From positions 106,317,845-106,381,844 of the forward strand of contig NC_080671.1 of the NCBI RefSeq assembly GCF_030247195.1: a DNA stretch of 64,000 nt. The letters run 5' to 3'. Position 1 is the first letter of the stretch, and each line of letters opens with the position of its first letter. Positions 11,161 to 22,510 of the stretch are shown here, piece by piece. Both the position numbers and the translations under genes were made by a program. The notes under the pieces were generated by a model. That model was not told the DNA's origin. It saw only the letters and a program-made list of their open reading frames with translations, and did no database searches. Origin of the DNA: Topomyia yanbarensis. Taxonomy: Eukaryota; Arthropoda; Insecta; Diptera; Culicidae.

Positions 11161-13059
11161 TGTTGGAAATTGCCAACGGGGGAAAAAGTGGGTTTTCCGA
11201 AATAATAACGCAGTAATAAAACGACCGAACTGTTGGGTTTTCTGTTGCAGCGCGTTATTATTTTCCTGCAATTAAATACATGTAGGACAATTTGAAATTT
11301 GTCACAATAGCTAGTTTCGTTCATCATTACGGCCAAAGTTGTTTGAACTACTTACGTTTAGTGCCCTGTTTGTGAATAATCTGAATCCGAAATCTGAAAA
11401 CGTGTGAATAGGCTGACTGATCTGCAATGGCGTGTGTTCTCTGCGAAACACGATCTGGCTGTGTAATTTAGGTTAGAACTGCTTGTAATTGTGTGCACTG
11501 GCTTACAGGTTAGAACTGCTTGTAATTGTGTGCACTGGCTTACAATACTTAATTGCTACGGAAAATAATCGTATATAGGGTGATGAGCCTATTTTGGCAC
11601 CATTAGGGAGAGGGTCGCACTATTTTTGAACAACTTAAAAAGAAGCCATATTATCTATAACCTTTCTCGGAATAAAGTATCAGTGTACTGTTTCTTAAAC
11701 ATCTATATAATGCTTATTTAGCAGAATTGCCTCAATTTTCAGCATAAATGAAAATAAATGTTCTATTCTGTGCATCTATTCCCACCTCAACGGTCCAATT
11801 ATCGCCTCATGGGTGTGCCAATTTCCACCTCATCGAAAAACAATCCAGTTGAAACGCAATGCCTCATATTCCAATTGCGTCGATTCTAACTAAATATCCA
11901 GATCATGGACGCCAACGTGTGATTTGTAAAACGAATCATTCTGCTTTTTTCAGCCGATCAAAACAAACGTAAACATCACGCACATCAATGAAACTCATCA
12001 GCTGTTAGTAGAAGAGCGCCCAGAATTGCGCACGCAGAAAAAAACCATTCGAAGGTTAGCAACTAGAATGACAAGCTTCACATCACACATTGCTTTCTCC
12101 CGATTCGAATTGTATGTGCAGATGAAAATAAAATATCTGCAATCAACAATTTGTTGAATAACTTGAAGTAATTGATTACTTATACCTGAAATTGCATTAC
12201 ATTATATTAACAAGTTCATATTTTGGTTTGGCCGCACTGGTGATTCTTTTCTGTATGATGGATACAAAATGTTGGTTTTGATTGTGGTAGTGTATCAGCA
12301 AAACATGCCAATAATAGGAACCCCCGTATTTAGTTTTATCCTATTATAACACTAGGCCTATTCTAGTGTTTGACGAGTGATTTTAAAGTGAAATTATCGT
12401 AAAAAGGTTCTCCAGCTAAATTAAAGGTATGTATCAGTGCAATGTTTAGTATATTTGTGCTGGAATAACGAGATATGAGGCGGTAAATGCTGGCTCGTAA
12501 GTGTTTATTTTGCTAAGCGCCGTTGCATCCAGTTTCGGTTCACTAAGTGAGTGAGGCGGATTAGTAGATATTTGAATAAGGTGATTTTGTTTTAATTAAA
12601 AGTTGGATTTAGAGGATAGTTCTAAATACATATGTGCACATAAAATAAAGAATAAAACTTGAGCTTATTTTTTCTCACCTGTTTTAGCCAAATCGATAGT
12701 GTCATTATCTCATATGCTTGGTTCGAAACCAAGGGGTACGAAATAGGGTCACAATAGGCTCTACTGCCATAATAGGCACATCACCCTAATTCATTGTATC
12801 ATTTCAGCTTAACGTTACCATATTTACCGTAATTAATTCCATATAATCTTATATTATCTTGCTTCACACCCTATCGTAATCTTACTCACGGATTTTTGTA
12901 CCTCCTGACTCATCAGCTTTATGACAATGACAAACTGTCAACCTAGGCTACGCACGATCTGCAGGGTTGCGCAACAGTCGGGGCTTGCATACAGTAGAGG
13001 CGTGCTAACGTGGACAAGTAACAGTAAAGGCACGCTAATGTGACTCTGGACACGTAACA
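11161..13059 (-). repeat. BEL 3' LTR, interrupted by a TA-flanked element
   Basis: The sequence matches the other LTR almost base for base once the 1209-bp insertion at 11578-12786 and its TA duplication are removed (688 versus 689 bp). Both LTRs contain a ~37-bp tandem duplication beginning GGTTAGAACTGCTTGTAATT. Confidence 0.93.
11578..12786. mobile_element. Tc1/mariner-like non-autonomous element within the BEL LTR
   Basis: It begins GGGTGATGAGCCTATTTTGG and ends with the near-complement AATAGGCACATCACCC. Comparison with the intact LTR shows a clean insertion with TA duplicated. Inside, several copies of an AATAGGC/GCCTATT motif sit near the right end. No transposase frame was found in its 1.2 kb. 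Confidence 0.85.
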
Positions 13060-13090
13060 GTCCCCCCAGGTACGCTGCCTTCGGGTCGGC

Positions 13091-14047
13091 TTACACGTCT
13101 CCGCGCCGTACGTCTAGCACGGCCAACTTGGCCACCGGACGCTCATAAATGCCGGTTGGGGTCCTCACTGTTGCTGATCTGGGTTGACCATCTCTTCCCG
13201 GCTGAACGTTAATTACTCTACCTTTCGGCCAACAATTCCTTGGTGACTTCGGGTCCACGATAACTATCACATCGTCAATCTCGATCGGTTTCGTCTGAAT
13301 GAACCACTTGGTGCGGCGGGTTATCTCTGGTAGATAGTCGGTAATCCACCGATTCCAAAATCTGTTGGCTTGAACCTGGGATAACAGCCAGCTTTGGCGG
13401 AGTACGGTCCCGGTATCGTCTATGGTGCAAAGAGGTTTTACTCCGTTGGACGAACCAAGCAAAAAGTGGTTGGGGGTTAGGGCGGGCGCTGAATCATCGT
13501 CTATGGGAACATGTGTCAAAGGTCGAGAATTGATTGTGCTTTCGACTTCTGCCAACAGGTTCCGAAGTACCTCGTCCGTTAACTTCCGATTCTGAAGGGT
13601 CATCATCAAATTTTTCTTGACACTGCCGATCAAGCGCTCCCAGCTCCCGCCCATGTGTGGTGAAGAGGGCGGCAAGAATACCCAACTAGTTTCCGCATCC
13701 GTGAATTCCTTCATCAGTTCACATTCGTCAACATCCTGCTCTGCTTCCTTGACTATACGCCTTGCACCAATGAAGTTGGTACCACGATCACTGTAGAAGG
13801 TTCTAGGTTGACCCCTGCGTGAGATGAAATTCCGCAGTGCCATAATGCACGAATCTGTATTGAGAGAGCTCACAACTTCGATGTGAATCGCACGGATTGT
13901 AAGGCAAGTGGCGAGCATCCCCCAACGCTTCTCCACTCTTCGCCCGACAACGATCTCGTACGGGCCGAAAAAGTCGACGCAAACATGCGTGAAGGGGCGT
14001 GTGAAGGCATTCAGCCGTGCTGGTGGCAGGTCAGCCATGATTGGCAC
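13091..14047 (-). pseudogene. BEL integrase, C-terminal fragment
   Basis: This 318-residue frame is the integrase catalytic core and C-terminal domain of the BEL element. Catalytic aspartates are visible in HVCVDFFGPYE and FYSDRGTNF, and the glutamate in SPHMGGSWERLIGSVK, giving D,D,E. It starts just after the HHCC zinc finger, of which DCQRCKND lies immediately upstream in this frame. The DUF5641-like tail (WFIQTKPIEIDDVIVIVD, WPKGRVINV, RTPTGIYERPVAKLAVL) is intact to the stop at 13091. A frameshift near 14090 separates it from the preceding frame. The core looks biochemically complete although the upstream frame is broken. Confidence 0.9.
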
Positions 14048-14124
14048 TCGTGGAGCTGTTCGATCGTTCTTACAGCGCTGACAGTCTCCTCACTCTGGCA
14101 TAGGTCATTCGAAGCCTAGGAACA

Positions 14125-14937
14125 CTATATTTCTGGCGAACTTCGTTGATAACGGTCTCGTGATTGGTACTTTTGGTGGTAATGTGCAATAATCAATCTG
14201 GTGGTATGGTGGTCACGGGAAAGTATAATTGGGTGTTTTGCGTCTTCGGTTGCATATTCACAGGCGGCAATGCGGCCACGTATCCTCAGTATCGCGTGCT
14301 GGTCCAACCACGGTGATTTTTGGTGAATAGGACTTGTTTTAGGAATCGGCATTGAAAACTGGTCCGGTTTCAGCCGCGTTTCTCTAAGCAGAGCTATTTC
14401 ATCAGGAAAGGATTCCTGCTGCGCTTGGCGAATTACAAAAGAAGTAGCGAACAATATTTCGGTATTAGAAAGGGGTCCAGTTGCGATTGACTTTTTCTGC
14501 ATCTTTAGTTTGCAGTTGTTTGCAAACCGGTGAACTAGAGCGACAACCTTGACTAATCGGTTCCAGGTAGAGAAGTCTTTAATTTGTACCACTGGCACTG
14601 TTCCGACGAAGTGTGTCAGCACACTCGGGCGTAGTTCTAGGTCCGTAATTTTCGGACTTTTGACAATATTCGGCCAACATTTTTCCGTCAGATACAGAAA
14701 CTTGGGACTGTTGAACCATCTTGCTTGAGCTGTCAGATCGGGAACACCTTTCCATTTTGTTCCGTCGTCTGCTACGTTCAAGTCCGTAGGGACGTATCTC
14801 CATTCACTCATCTGTTTCCAGGATCTCGCTGACTCGAAATGAAACAAACTGCGAATAACGGCGATGATCTGATTTGATCCAACAAAGCACATCCTGTGAA
14901 TCTGACCAAAAGATTTTTCGTGAGATCCGGAGCGCAA
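14125..14937 (-). pseudogene. BEL RNase H C-terminus and integrase N-terminal region
   Basis: This frame continues the polyprotein after a frameshift near 14815: WRYVPTDLNVADDGTKW closes the RNase H region and the rest is the RNase H-integrase linker leading to the integrase zinc finger (LIIAHYHQKY). It ends at 14125, where the neighbouring frame reads TNHETVINEVRQKYSVPRL, so a second frameshift lies within the zinc finger. The frame's own ATG is not a real start; the fragment belongs to the 14804-19420 polyprotein. Confidence 0.88.
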
Positions 14938-17900
14938 GGGTTTCGAAAACTGAGCGAGCGAGTCGAGCTCGCGCTGCCTGGAGCTCTAGTTTAGGAGTTG
15001 AAAGATATTTTAATGGTGCTACCCTGGTCTTTGCAGCGACTAATTTGCATTCGACAACGCCGTCTTTGCCTTGGAAACGTAAGTAACAGGCTGCTGCGAT
15101 TCCGTTATCTCCTGCGTCTACGAAGGTGTGGAGCTGGACATCATCATTTCTAGAAGGAATTCGGCTCAGATAGCACCTAGGAAGGCTGATTCGTTCAACT
15201 TGTGGAAGTACTCGTAGCCACGTGTGCCATTTCTTGAGAAGTACATCATCGATTTGGTCATCCCAGTCGATTCCGGAGCGCCAGACCTCTTGAAGCAGAA
15301 CTTTCAGGTACATGAGAAAATGGGCGATCAATCCAAGCGGATCGTATATGGACATGAGAACGCGTAGCATTTGTCTTTTTGTTGGACGAAGTTCACCTTC
15401 CAACAGCGCTCGACCGTAGCGACTCCATCCAACTTTGTAGGTAAAAGTATCCGAATCAGTACACCACCACATACCAAGCACTTTTTCTGTAGATAGCTCT
15501 GGTGACAGATCTAGGTTCTTTTCTTCCGTTTGTTTCTCTTCTAAAGCATGCACGACCTGTTTAGAGTTACTAATCCAATTGCGGATCTCGAATCCTCCCT
15601 CAGCATGTACTCGATTCACTTGCTGTGCGAGCTGAATCGCCTCCTGTTCTGTGCAAACACTAACTAGCACATCGTCGACGTAGTGGCGCTTCTGGATCAC
15701 CTCAACTGCAACTGGATACTCTGCCCTAAAACGCTCGGCGTTCAGGTTCTTTATGAACTGGGCACTGCTAGGAGAGCAACAAGCTCCAAACGTCATCACC
15801 TGAAGAACGTACACAACGATTTTCCCATCCTCGTGGTACCAAAGGAAACGCTGGCATTGTTGGTCGTCGTCTCGCATGCGTACTTGCAGGAACATTTCAC
15901 GCACGTCTGCCGTGAGTGCGATCCTTCCTTTACGAAATTGGATCAATATGTTGAACAGATCACTAAGCTGATCGGGACCTTTCAACAAGAATGAATTGAG
16001 TGAGACGCCGTATGATGCTGCAGCCGCATCCCAAACCATTCGAATTTTTCCGGGTTTGTTTATATTTGTGACCGGGAATATAGGCAAATACCATACCCGA
16101 GGAAAAGATTTTTTCAGCTCTACATCTGAGAGTATCCTGGCATATCCTTTTGTAACGAGATCGATAATCTTCTGATTGAGAGCTTCGGCGAGTTGGGGAT
16201 TCTTGTCCATTCGTCTTTTAAGGTATTGCAGCCGGCGCAGAGCCGTGGGATAGCTATCTGGTAGACGAGCATTCTCGTAGCGCCACAGCAGGCCCGTTTC
16301 GTATCGGTCTCCCTTGAAAACTGTGCGGGTTTCAAGCAGGAACTTAGCTCGCTCTTCTTCCATTGAGAGGAGAGTCTTCTTTGGCTGTGGAACTCCCAAA
16401 CTTTCTAATGTAAAGTATTCCTTCATCGCTTTGTGTAGCTCCTCGTCTGTCGATGATTCACGGGCGCACACGTGGAAAACTGAATGCACCATGTTTGCGG
16501 TGTTTTCTTGGTTACCTCCTCCGCAGACTGTCCACCCCAGACGGGTTTTAACAGCTATTGGTTGGTGTAGTGCACCTTCACGACTCTTTTGTACCAAGCT
16601 CAGGTGTTGGTCCTTTATGCCAATCATGATCCTTGGTCGAATTTTATAATATGAAGTGATTGGCAGACCCTTAAGATGCGGATACAGTGAAACAAGTTCG
16701 TCTACGTTGAGTGTTTGTGGCGGGAGAAGTAGCCCCTTTACGGTACGTACACCTTGTAGACTGTACTTTTTTGAACGATTGTGTTTCGCTGAAACTTCCA
16801 GCCCGACGCTCCTTGAGCAATCTTCACTGCGTTTTTCTCCGCCCGTCCAATGTAAGCACAATGGCGTTATTTCTCCTTCGAGTTGCAATTCATCTGCCAG
16901 TTCATTGTCGAGTAGTGTGAGTTCCGATCCGTCATCCAAGAAGGCGAACGTTTGAATAGAACCATGCTTTCCATGAAGTACGATCGGTAAGTAGCGAAAT
17001 AGAACCTGGCTAGATGTAACTTGATGACTGTGACATCCATGCTCCGATGAACTAGGTTTCTGTTCCGGTGAAACATGATGCGGAGTCGGCGGAGTTTTGT
17101 TCATGTTACTAGCAGAAGCATCTGAAGGGACGCTCTTCTGGTCCTTATGCAGTGTTTCGTGGTGTTTGAGCTCGCAACCATTTCTTCCGCATAACTTGGC
17201 TTGACATACTCCTTTGTGTTGGCGTAGACATCTGCGACATAACCCTAGATCTCGAACGGTCGCCCAACGCGAATCACGAGAGAACTCTAAGAAGCGATTG
17301 CATTTAGCGATTGATTTGCAACTCCCTTTGCATACCAGGCAGCTCTCGGATACCATCTTCGCGTTCGATGGCACTGCTGAACGATATTCTACAGAGTGTC
17401 CTTCGGAATGTGTGTTGAGGTACAGATTCCCTTTCTTGGTTGCGCGTGACTCATTTCGAACGTATTTGGGTTCAGAACCGAAGCTTGGAAAGGTGACAGC
17501 ACTAGCAGCTTCTGCCAGCGAGTACAACCAACTGCTGAAGGATGATAGATTAACCATCGGAAGTGACTGTCTGTATTGTGCCCAGTTAAGCTTTATTGAT
17601 GACGGCAGCTTGCTGACGAGTTGGTGAAGAAACGTTACATTGTAAAAGTATTCTTCGAGCCCACACGCATCCACTGTCGCACAAAAGTTCTCTACGCTAA
17701 CGGCGAAATCTACAAGAGTTTCCAATTTGTCCTCTTTCAACGCAGGAAGGGAGTTAATCTTTGACATCATCGAATTCACGATCACCTCCGGTTGCCCGAA
17801 CAACATCTTTAGCGTAGACATAATTCCGTTGACATTGGACGGATGCATTAGTCTACATCTAACCGCCTCATAGGCACGGTCTTTTAGACTTCGTTGCAGA

Positions 17901-19420
17901 CGAACGATGTTTTCTTCGTTAGTAAATCCACACATGGCAGTCGTACTGTTAAAGGAGGAGAGAAAAAGTGGCCATTCTTCGGGATTTCCAGAGAACAGTG
18001 GCAGGTCTTTCGATATGGCTCGACGAGCGACTAATTGCTTCCGGGAAATTGAAAATGGATCAAGTTCGTCTTGTTCATGGTCGTAGACATCACTGAACTG
18101 CAGAGGGGTTGAATTCAATTGATTCCTTTGCGGCATCGATTGTGGATCCCTTTTACCTGAGTAAGCATGGTTTGGATTGAATCGTGGAAATTGACGATCT
18201 GGTATCGGTAAGGCAGTCTGTGTTACAAAAGCTGGTGATGGTTGAGAAGATCGAGGGAAGAAACTCTCCTGAGTTGGATTCACGCCTGGTACTGGTAATA
18301 GAGCTTTCGAGTTTACATGCGAACGTGGGTGTCGTGCAATCGAAACTTTGCGTGGGGGTCCTATGATCGGAACCGATGTCAAACCATTTGGGATCGAACC
18401 ATGATCTAGCTTGAAAGTCAAATTCGATGCATCCTCCCGGTCAATAGAATACGATGACAATGATCTCGGTTCTGGAAATGGTTCCGGAGGATTCGGTTCT
18501 GACAACGACGAGTGGTGGCTGTCGATCCGCGAGTTCGGTAGACTTCTTTGTTGTATCTTGCTAGAATGCCTGTCCGGATTGAATTGTTCTTCAACTTCCG
18601 GATCTGACGGGTACTCATGCTCACTTGGAATTGCCAACCAGTTCTTTACCTTATCTTCCGAAACACTGCTAACTGAACTGTTGTCATTCATCGCTTTCTC
18701 TAGCAATTGATACTTCTGTTCCAAGAATGCCTTTTCCTTTCTTATTTCTTCCGCTGCAATTACTCGTTGCTGTTCTGCTTCACGTCGCTCGATATTTCGA
18801 AAATCTTCCAGTTTCTGTAGCTGCAATCTTGCCAAGGCTTGAGATGAACGACTAGATGCAACTGATGGAGCTTTCGATGCATTTTTCTCCGGGGGGTTGT
18901 TCTTGGATACCACCCATTGTAACGATGTTACGGATGCAAATGGGTTCTCCTTGCTCTGGTAGCTCGATTTAACTGTTCCGGATGATTGAACTGGTAATAG
19001 GGTGTCAACTGATTTGACGTTATATAAAAGATGCTGCTTTGGAGAAGTCGTTGAAAGACACGTTTTTATAGTCGGCTCGGACAATTGCTTTGTAGAATTA
19101 CCATCTCTGTGAAGAGGGACGCTGTCAGTTGAATTTGTATCCTGGATTCCTTTTGCTGCTTCGCATTTGGCACAACTCCATGGGTAATTCTCGATCTCCT
19201 GCGTAACACCAACATATTCAAAATGATGCCATTTCAAGCAATCATCACACCTCACCATACTATCCGTATCTTCCCCACGGCACACTTGACACGTTCGACC
19301 TGGATTGGACTCTTCGGGATCTTCCGTGACCGCCGCTTGCACACCACCGATTGTATCTTTCGGACCGACCACTTTCACGGATTTGCCGGACCGTTTTGAC
19401 CGTAAGGTTTTACTTGGCAT
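14804..19420 (-). CDS. BEL/Pao gag-protease-RT-RNase H polyprotein (frameshifted at its end)
   Basis: The 1538-residue frame starts 44 bp inside the 5' LTR boundary. Residues 44-86 form a PHD-like finger (CQVC, CDDC, WHH, CAKC); the usual HxxC ligand pair reads HFEY, so one zinc ligand is missing. A charged coiled region follows (about 190-245), then a gag-like domain (LPLFSGNPEEWPLFLSSF), CCHC-type clusters (CLVCKGSCKSIAKC and others) and the aspartic protease with FLDDGSELTLLD. Reverse transcriptase shows KIRMVWDAAA, LTADVREMFLQV and the catalytic YVDDVL; RNase H shows TFVDAGDNG and FWSDSQDVL. The frame stops after FRVSEILETDE where WRYVPTDLNVADD should follow in another frame, so a small indel truncates it. 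DUF1759/DUF1758 assignments come from memory of the family. Confidence 0.92.
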   Translation of the reverse strand: MPSKTLRSKRSGKSVKVVGPKDTIGGVQAAVTEDPEESNPGRTCQVCRGEDTDSMVRCDDCLKWHHFEYVGVTQEIENYPWSCAKCEAAKGIQDTNSTDSVPLHRDGNSTKQLSEPTIKTCLSTTSPKQHLLYNVKSVDTLLPVQSSGTVKSSYQSKENPFASVTSLQWVVSKNNPPEKNASKAPSVASSRSSQALARLQLQKLEDFRNIERREAEQQRVIAAEEIRKEKAFLEQKYQLLEKAMNDNSSVSSVSEDKVKNWLAIPSEHEYPSDPEVEEQFNPDRHSSKIQQRSLPNSRIDSHHSSLSEPNPPEPFPEPRSLSSYSIDREDASNLTFKLDHGSIPNGLTSVPIIGPPRKVSIARHPRSHVNSKALLPVPGVNPTQESFFPRSSQPSPAFVTQTALPIPDRQFPRFNPNHAYSGKRDPQSMPQRNQLNSTPLQFSDVYDHEQDELDPFSISRKQLVARRAISKDLPLFSGNPEEWPLFLSSFNSTTAMCGFTNEENIVRLQRSLKDRAYEAVRCRLMHPSNVNGIMSTLKMLFGQPEVIVNSMMSKINSLPALKEDKLETLVDFAVSVENFCATVDACGLEEYFYNVTFLHQLVSKLPSSIKLNWAQYRQSLPMVNLSSFSSWLYSLAEAASAVTFPSFGSEPKYVRNESRATKKGNLYLNTHSEGHSVEYRSAVPSNAKMVSESCLVCKGSCKSIAKCNRFLEFSRDSRWATVRDLGLCRRCLRQHKGVCQAKLCGRNGCELKHHETLHKDQKSVPSDASASNMNKTPPTPHHVSPEQKPSSSEHGCHSHQVTSSQVLFRYLPIVLHGKHGSIQTFAFLDDGSELTLLDNELADELQLEGEITPLCLHWTGGEKRSEDCSRSVGLEVSAKHNRSKKYSLQGVRTVKGLLLPPQTLNVDELVSLYPHLKGLPITSYYKIRPRIMIGIKDQHLSLVQKSREGALHQPIAVKTRLGWTVCGGGNQENTANMVHSVFHVCARESSTDEELHKAMKEYFTLESLGVPQPKKTLLSMEEERAKFLLETRTVFKGDRYETGLLWRYENARLPDSYPTALRRLQYLKRRMDKNPQLAEALNQKIIDLVTKGYARILSDVELKKSFPRVWYLPIFPVTNINKPGKIRMVWDAAAASYGVSLNSFLLKGPDQLSDLFNILIQFRKGRIALTADVREMFLQVRMRDDDQQCQRFLWYHEDGKIVVYVLQVMTFGACCSPSSAQFIKNLNAERFRAEYPVAVEVIQKRHYVDDVLVSVCTEQEAIQLAQQVNRVHAEGGFEIRNWISNSKQVVHALEEKQTEEKNLDLSPELSTEKVLGMWWCTDSDTFTYKVGWSRYGRALLEGELRPTKRQMLRVLMSIYDPLGLIAHFLMYLKVLLQEVWRSGIDWDDQIDDVLLKKWHTWLRVLPQVERISLPRCYLSRIPSRNDDVQLHTFVDAGDNGIAAACYLRFQGKDGVVECKLVAAKTRVAPLKYLSTPKLELQAARARLARSVFETLALRISRKIFWSDSQDVLCWIKSDHRRYSQFVSFRVSEILETDE

Positions 19421-19464
19421 GACCGATTATTCTGACTGATCGTATATAAACGAAAATAATAATA

Positions 19465-20153
19465 TGTTGGAAATTGCCAACGGGGGAAAAAAGTGGGTTT
19501 TCCGAAATAATAACGCAGTAATAAAACGACCGAACTGTTGGGTTTTCTGTTGCAGCGCGTTATTATTTTCCTGCAATTAAATACATGTAGGACAATTTGA
19601 ACTTTGTCACAATAGCTAGTTTCGTTCATCATTACGGCCAAAGTTGTTTGAACTACTTACGTTTAGTGCCCTGTTTGTGAATAATCTGAATCCGAAATCT
19701 GAAAACGTGTGAATAGGCTGACTGATCTGCAATGGCGTGTGTTCTCTGCGAAACACGATCTGGCTGTGTAATTTAGGTTAGAACTGCTTGTAATTGTGTG
19801 CACTGGCTTACAGGTTAGAACTGCTTGTAATTGTGTGCACTGGCTTACAATACTTAATTGCTACGGAAAATAATCGTATATAATTCATTGTATCATTTCA
19901 GCTTAACGTTACCATATTTACCGTAATTAATTCCATATAATCTTATATTATCTTGCTTCACACCCTATCGTAATCTTACTCACGGATTTTTGTACCTCCT
20001 GACTCATCAGCTTTATGACAATGACAAACTGTCAACCTAGGCTACGCACGATCTGCAGGGTTGCGCAACAGTCGGGGCTTGCATACAGTAGAGGCGTGCT
20101 AACGTGGACAAGTAACAGTAAAGGCACGCTAATGTGACTCTGGACACGTATCA
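19465..20153 (-). repeat. BEL 5' LTR
   Basis: 689-bp LTR in the orientation of the element, TG...CA on both strands, with CCTAT immediately outside. It is nearly identical to the other LTR, which points to a recent insertion relative to surrounding repeats. No obvious tRNA-complementary primer site was identified between the LTR and the ATG at 19420. Confidence 0.93.
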
Positions 20154-20158
20154 CCTAT

Positions 20159-21771
20159 TGAAAAGTATACTGTCAAGCTCGCCCATTTACCCAGCCGTAC
20201 CCAGCAAGACAGAGTCAGTTTAGCCCTTCTGAAAATATGTACACGGTTTAGCCCTTTCGCAAATGGTGGTTGCTGAAGGGCGAAATCACGACTGGGATGC
20301 AAATTGGGCGTAAGCATTATTTTAGTTTCTACCCACTAAAAGCACATAGGAATTAAATTCTTTGTTATATTGTCATAAGGTTTAACCAAAGATGCTTCCG
20401 GAAAAACATGGCCATAAAGTAATTTATACCTACAATAAAAACTACATTTAGAAAAGCATCGCCGAATATTGAAACTGATTTTTCTCCATTTGAGTACATT
20501 GCGACTTAGGCCCTAATGAAAGATCTGTGTCGATATGGTTAAAAACTTGCGTGTTTTTTGTAAACGGCCAATAAGCATACTGTCAAATTTCACTTTGAGA
20601 GAATATTCTGGACAAACCGTAACTCGCCAAGAGTGGACGTTGGAATTTTATAAACGAGAAGTTTTCTCTTTCGTTTACTGCTGTCACTAATAATCGGCGA
20701 TTGATGGTTTGGCCAGAATTTCCTCTCAAAGTGAATTTTGACAGTATGCTTATAGGCCCTTTACAAAAAACACGCGTGAAAAGCTAACAAAATCGGGAGT
20801 AGAAAAAAATCTGGGGCTAATAAAATCGGGTCTTCACTGTATGTACTACACCCAGAAAACGATATGTATATTGAATTTAAAAATGATCCACGTTGAATTC
20901 AACCAAACATAATTGGAGTCAGGGATATAAGTACTGATCACTTGTGATGCATTTTTCAAAATCAACGAAATTGAACGCATTTTCTTTACATCAAAATGAA
21001 AATTTATAGAATATATTTCGCTCTGCGTGTCAAAGGTCAAAACCCTGGAAGAGACTAACTCTACAACCAACAAAACATCTAACGAAGTGGGTCAGCGTAA
21101 GAGGTTTGTTGAACAGACTATTTTATGAGAGTTGATGCAAAAATGAAAATATGCATTTTTCAAATTCGTTGTGCGTCCTTAGAATGATATGCCCCTAGAC
21201 TCAGGGCCTAATAGCAATCAACTTTGACACAAACCTATTTGTTATTGGCTTCGAACATTTTAAATTAAGTTAGAATTTTTGTGTTTCGAAGGTGTCTAGT
21301 TGGACGATGTATCTAAACTATTACCCAAATTACCACTTGTAAGGCACATAAAAAATCCATGGCCGAGCACAAACGCCGGAAGACAATGTTGTTCCAGAGA
21401 ACTCGGAAGAGGTCATCAGCTTTGAGATATATCACACATTCGTTAGCTGTAATAAAAGGTTCGCGAACGATACGCGATCGTTAGCCTAATATCGAGTAAC
21501 CTGTAAATCTAAAATGCATTCGGTCATGATTCGGAACACCCCATTTTTTCGACCACTATGCTACGATGAGAATAAATCGATGAACTTTCCATAATTTTTC
21601 TCCTGCAAGAAGCTACTGCAATATCACAAACAGTAAGTTAACGGAGGTATAGCGTAAAAGAAACTTCTACCTCATTATTCAAATGATGCAGTGACTGTAG
21701 GTTTTTTTTAAACGAATCGTTTTTCATGTATTCAATGTTAGAGAAAATCAAATCACCTAAAGCTAACAACT
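20159..21771. other. Gene-free stretch between BEL element and proteasome gene
   Basis: It contains one hairpin element (20549-20774) and scattered AT-rich sequence. No exon, RNA gene or other element was recognised. Confidence 0.6.
20549..20774. repeat. Hairpin element related to the 23018/23316 repeats
   Basis: GCGTGTTTTTTGTAAA and its complement form the ends, followed inward by AGCATACTGTCAAA and the complement. The internal motifs ACTTTGAGAG, GACAAACCGT and AATTTTGACAGT also occur in the two hairpins at 23018-23254 and 23316-23552, so they share an origin. Confidence 0.65.
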
Positions 21772-22510
21772 TCAAGCCGCAATCGGTTGCTTCAAGCTGT
21801 CAGCTGAGATGTCCGCCAGCTCCTTGATTCCATCCTTATCAATTACGGAAACTTTGAAATTCGGAAGATTGATAATGAGCCGCTTCTGAATTTCAGTTAC
21901 TCCCTTCTTTAGAATTTCATACGCCTCGTCCTGTGTTATCTTTGCGTGATGGTACCTATCTAGAATACTCGATACGAACAGACCTCCATAACCATGAGCC
22001 GCATATTTCACCGGTAGCGAGTTGGCCAAATAATCGATGTAGTGCAACTGGGCACCATCAGCTTCATCATATCTATAACAAATAATGAGCACGTAGATTT
22101 ATAAAATACAACAAACCGTTTGCTCAGTCTTACCCGCCAACGAGCACATTGACCTGATACGGAGTGCGAGACCGCAGGTAATCGGCTAGATTCTTCCTGG
22201 TGAAATGAGCTGCCGATTTTGGTCCCAATTCGTAACCATTGCGCATCTTGTACAGCAATATATTTTTGCTAATGTATTCCGTGAATTGCACTCGGTCTCC
22301 CGCCTCGCCAATCGTGGCCATCATCAGGTTGTCGGAGATCTTGTATATTTTAGTTTCATCTGAAGAGAACCACAGAGTCATAAATTAAGGTTATGGCGAA
22401 ATGGTCCGTCACTGTTTACCATCCTTCAGGACCATAATCGAATGGGCATGAGAACTATCGGCGGCTAGCATCACAAAGTCCGGACCACGAATTCCCATTA
22501 ACGTTTCCAT
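21772..22510 (-). CDS. Prosbeta4: Proteasome subunit beta type-2 (20S beta-4)
   Basis: This is a complete 205-residue PSMB2-type subunit of the 20S proteasome core. Three exons join in frame: 22420-22510, 22134-22359 and 21772-22072. The protein begins [20 protein letters not shown], with no cleavable propeptide, as expected for the catalytically inactive beta-4 position, and continues with [14 protein letters not shown], the NVLVGGYDEADG beta-strand/turn crossing the second intron, and [15 protein letters not shown]. Length fits the ~200-residue family. The start was chosen because METLMGI is the conserved N-terminus. Neighbouring sequence on both sides is repeat DNA, and nothing in the coding sequence looks damaged. 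Confidence 0.96.

Larger units (their letters stand above)
11161..20153 (-). mobile_element. BEL/Pao LTR retrotransposon, full length but decayed
   Basis: Two LTRs in the same orientation (19465-20153 and 11161-13059) bracket a minus-strand gag-pol. The element is flanked by the 5-bp duplication CCTAT (11156-11160 and 20154-20158). LTR ends are TG...CA. A purine-rich GGGGGGAC tract lies immediately before the 3' LTR (13060-13067 on the plus strand), as expected for plus-strand priming. The order is gag with an N-terminal PHD-like finger, aspartic protease, reverse transcriptase, RNase H, integrase. At least three frameshifts interrupt RNase H and integrase, so this copy cannot make a full polyprotein. 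Confidence 0.95.

Noticed and set aside
16314..17627. Plus-strand ORFs of 99-137 residues across the BEL region
   Set aside because: Antisense shadows of the BEL polyprotein; composition and position match the real minus-strand frame.
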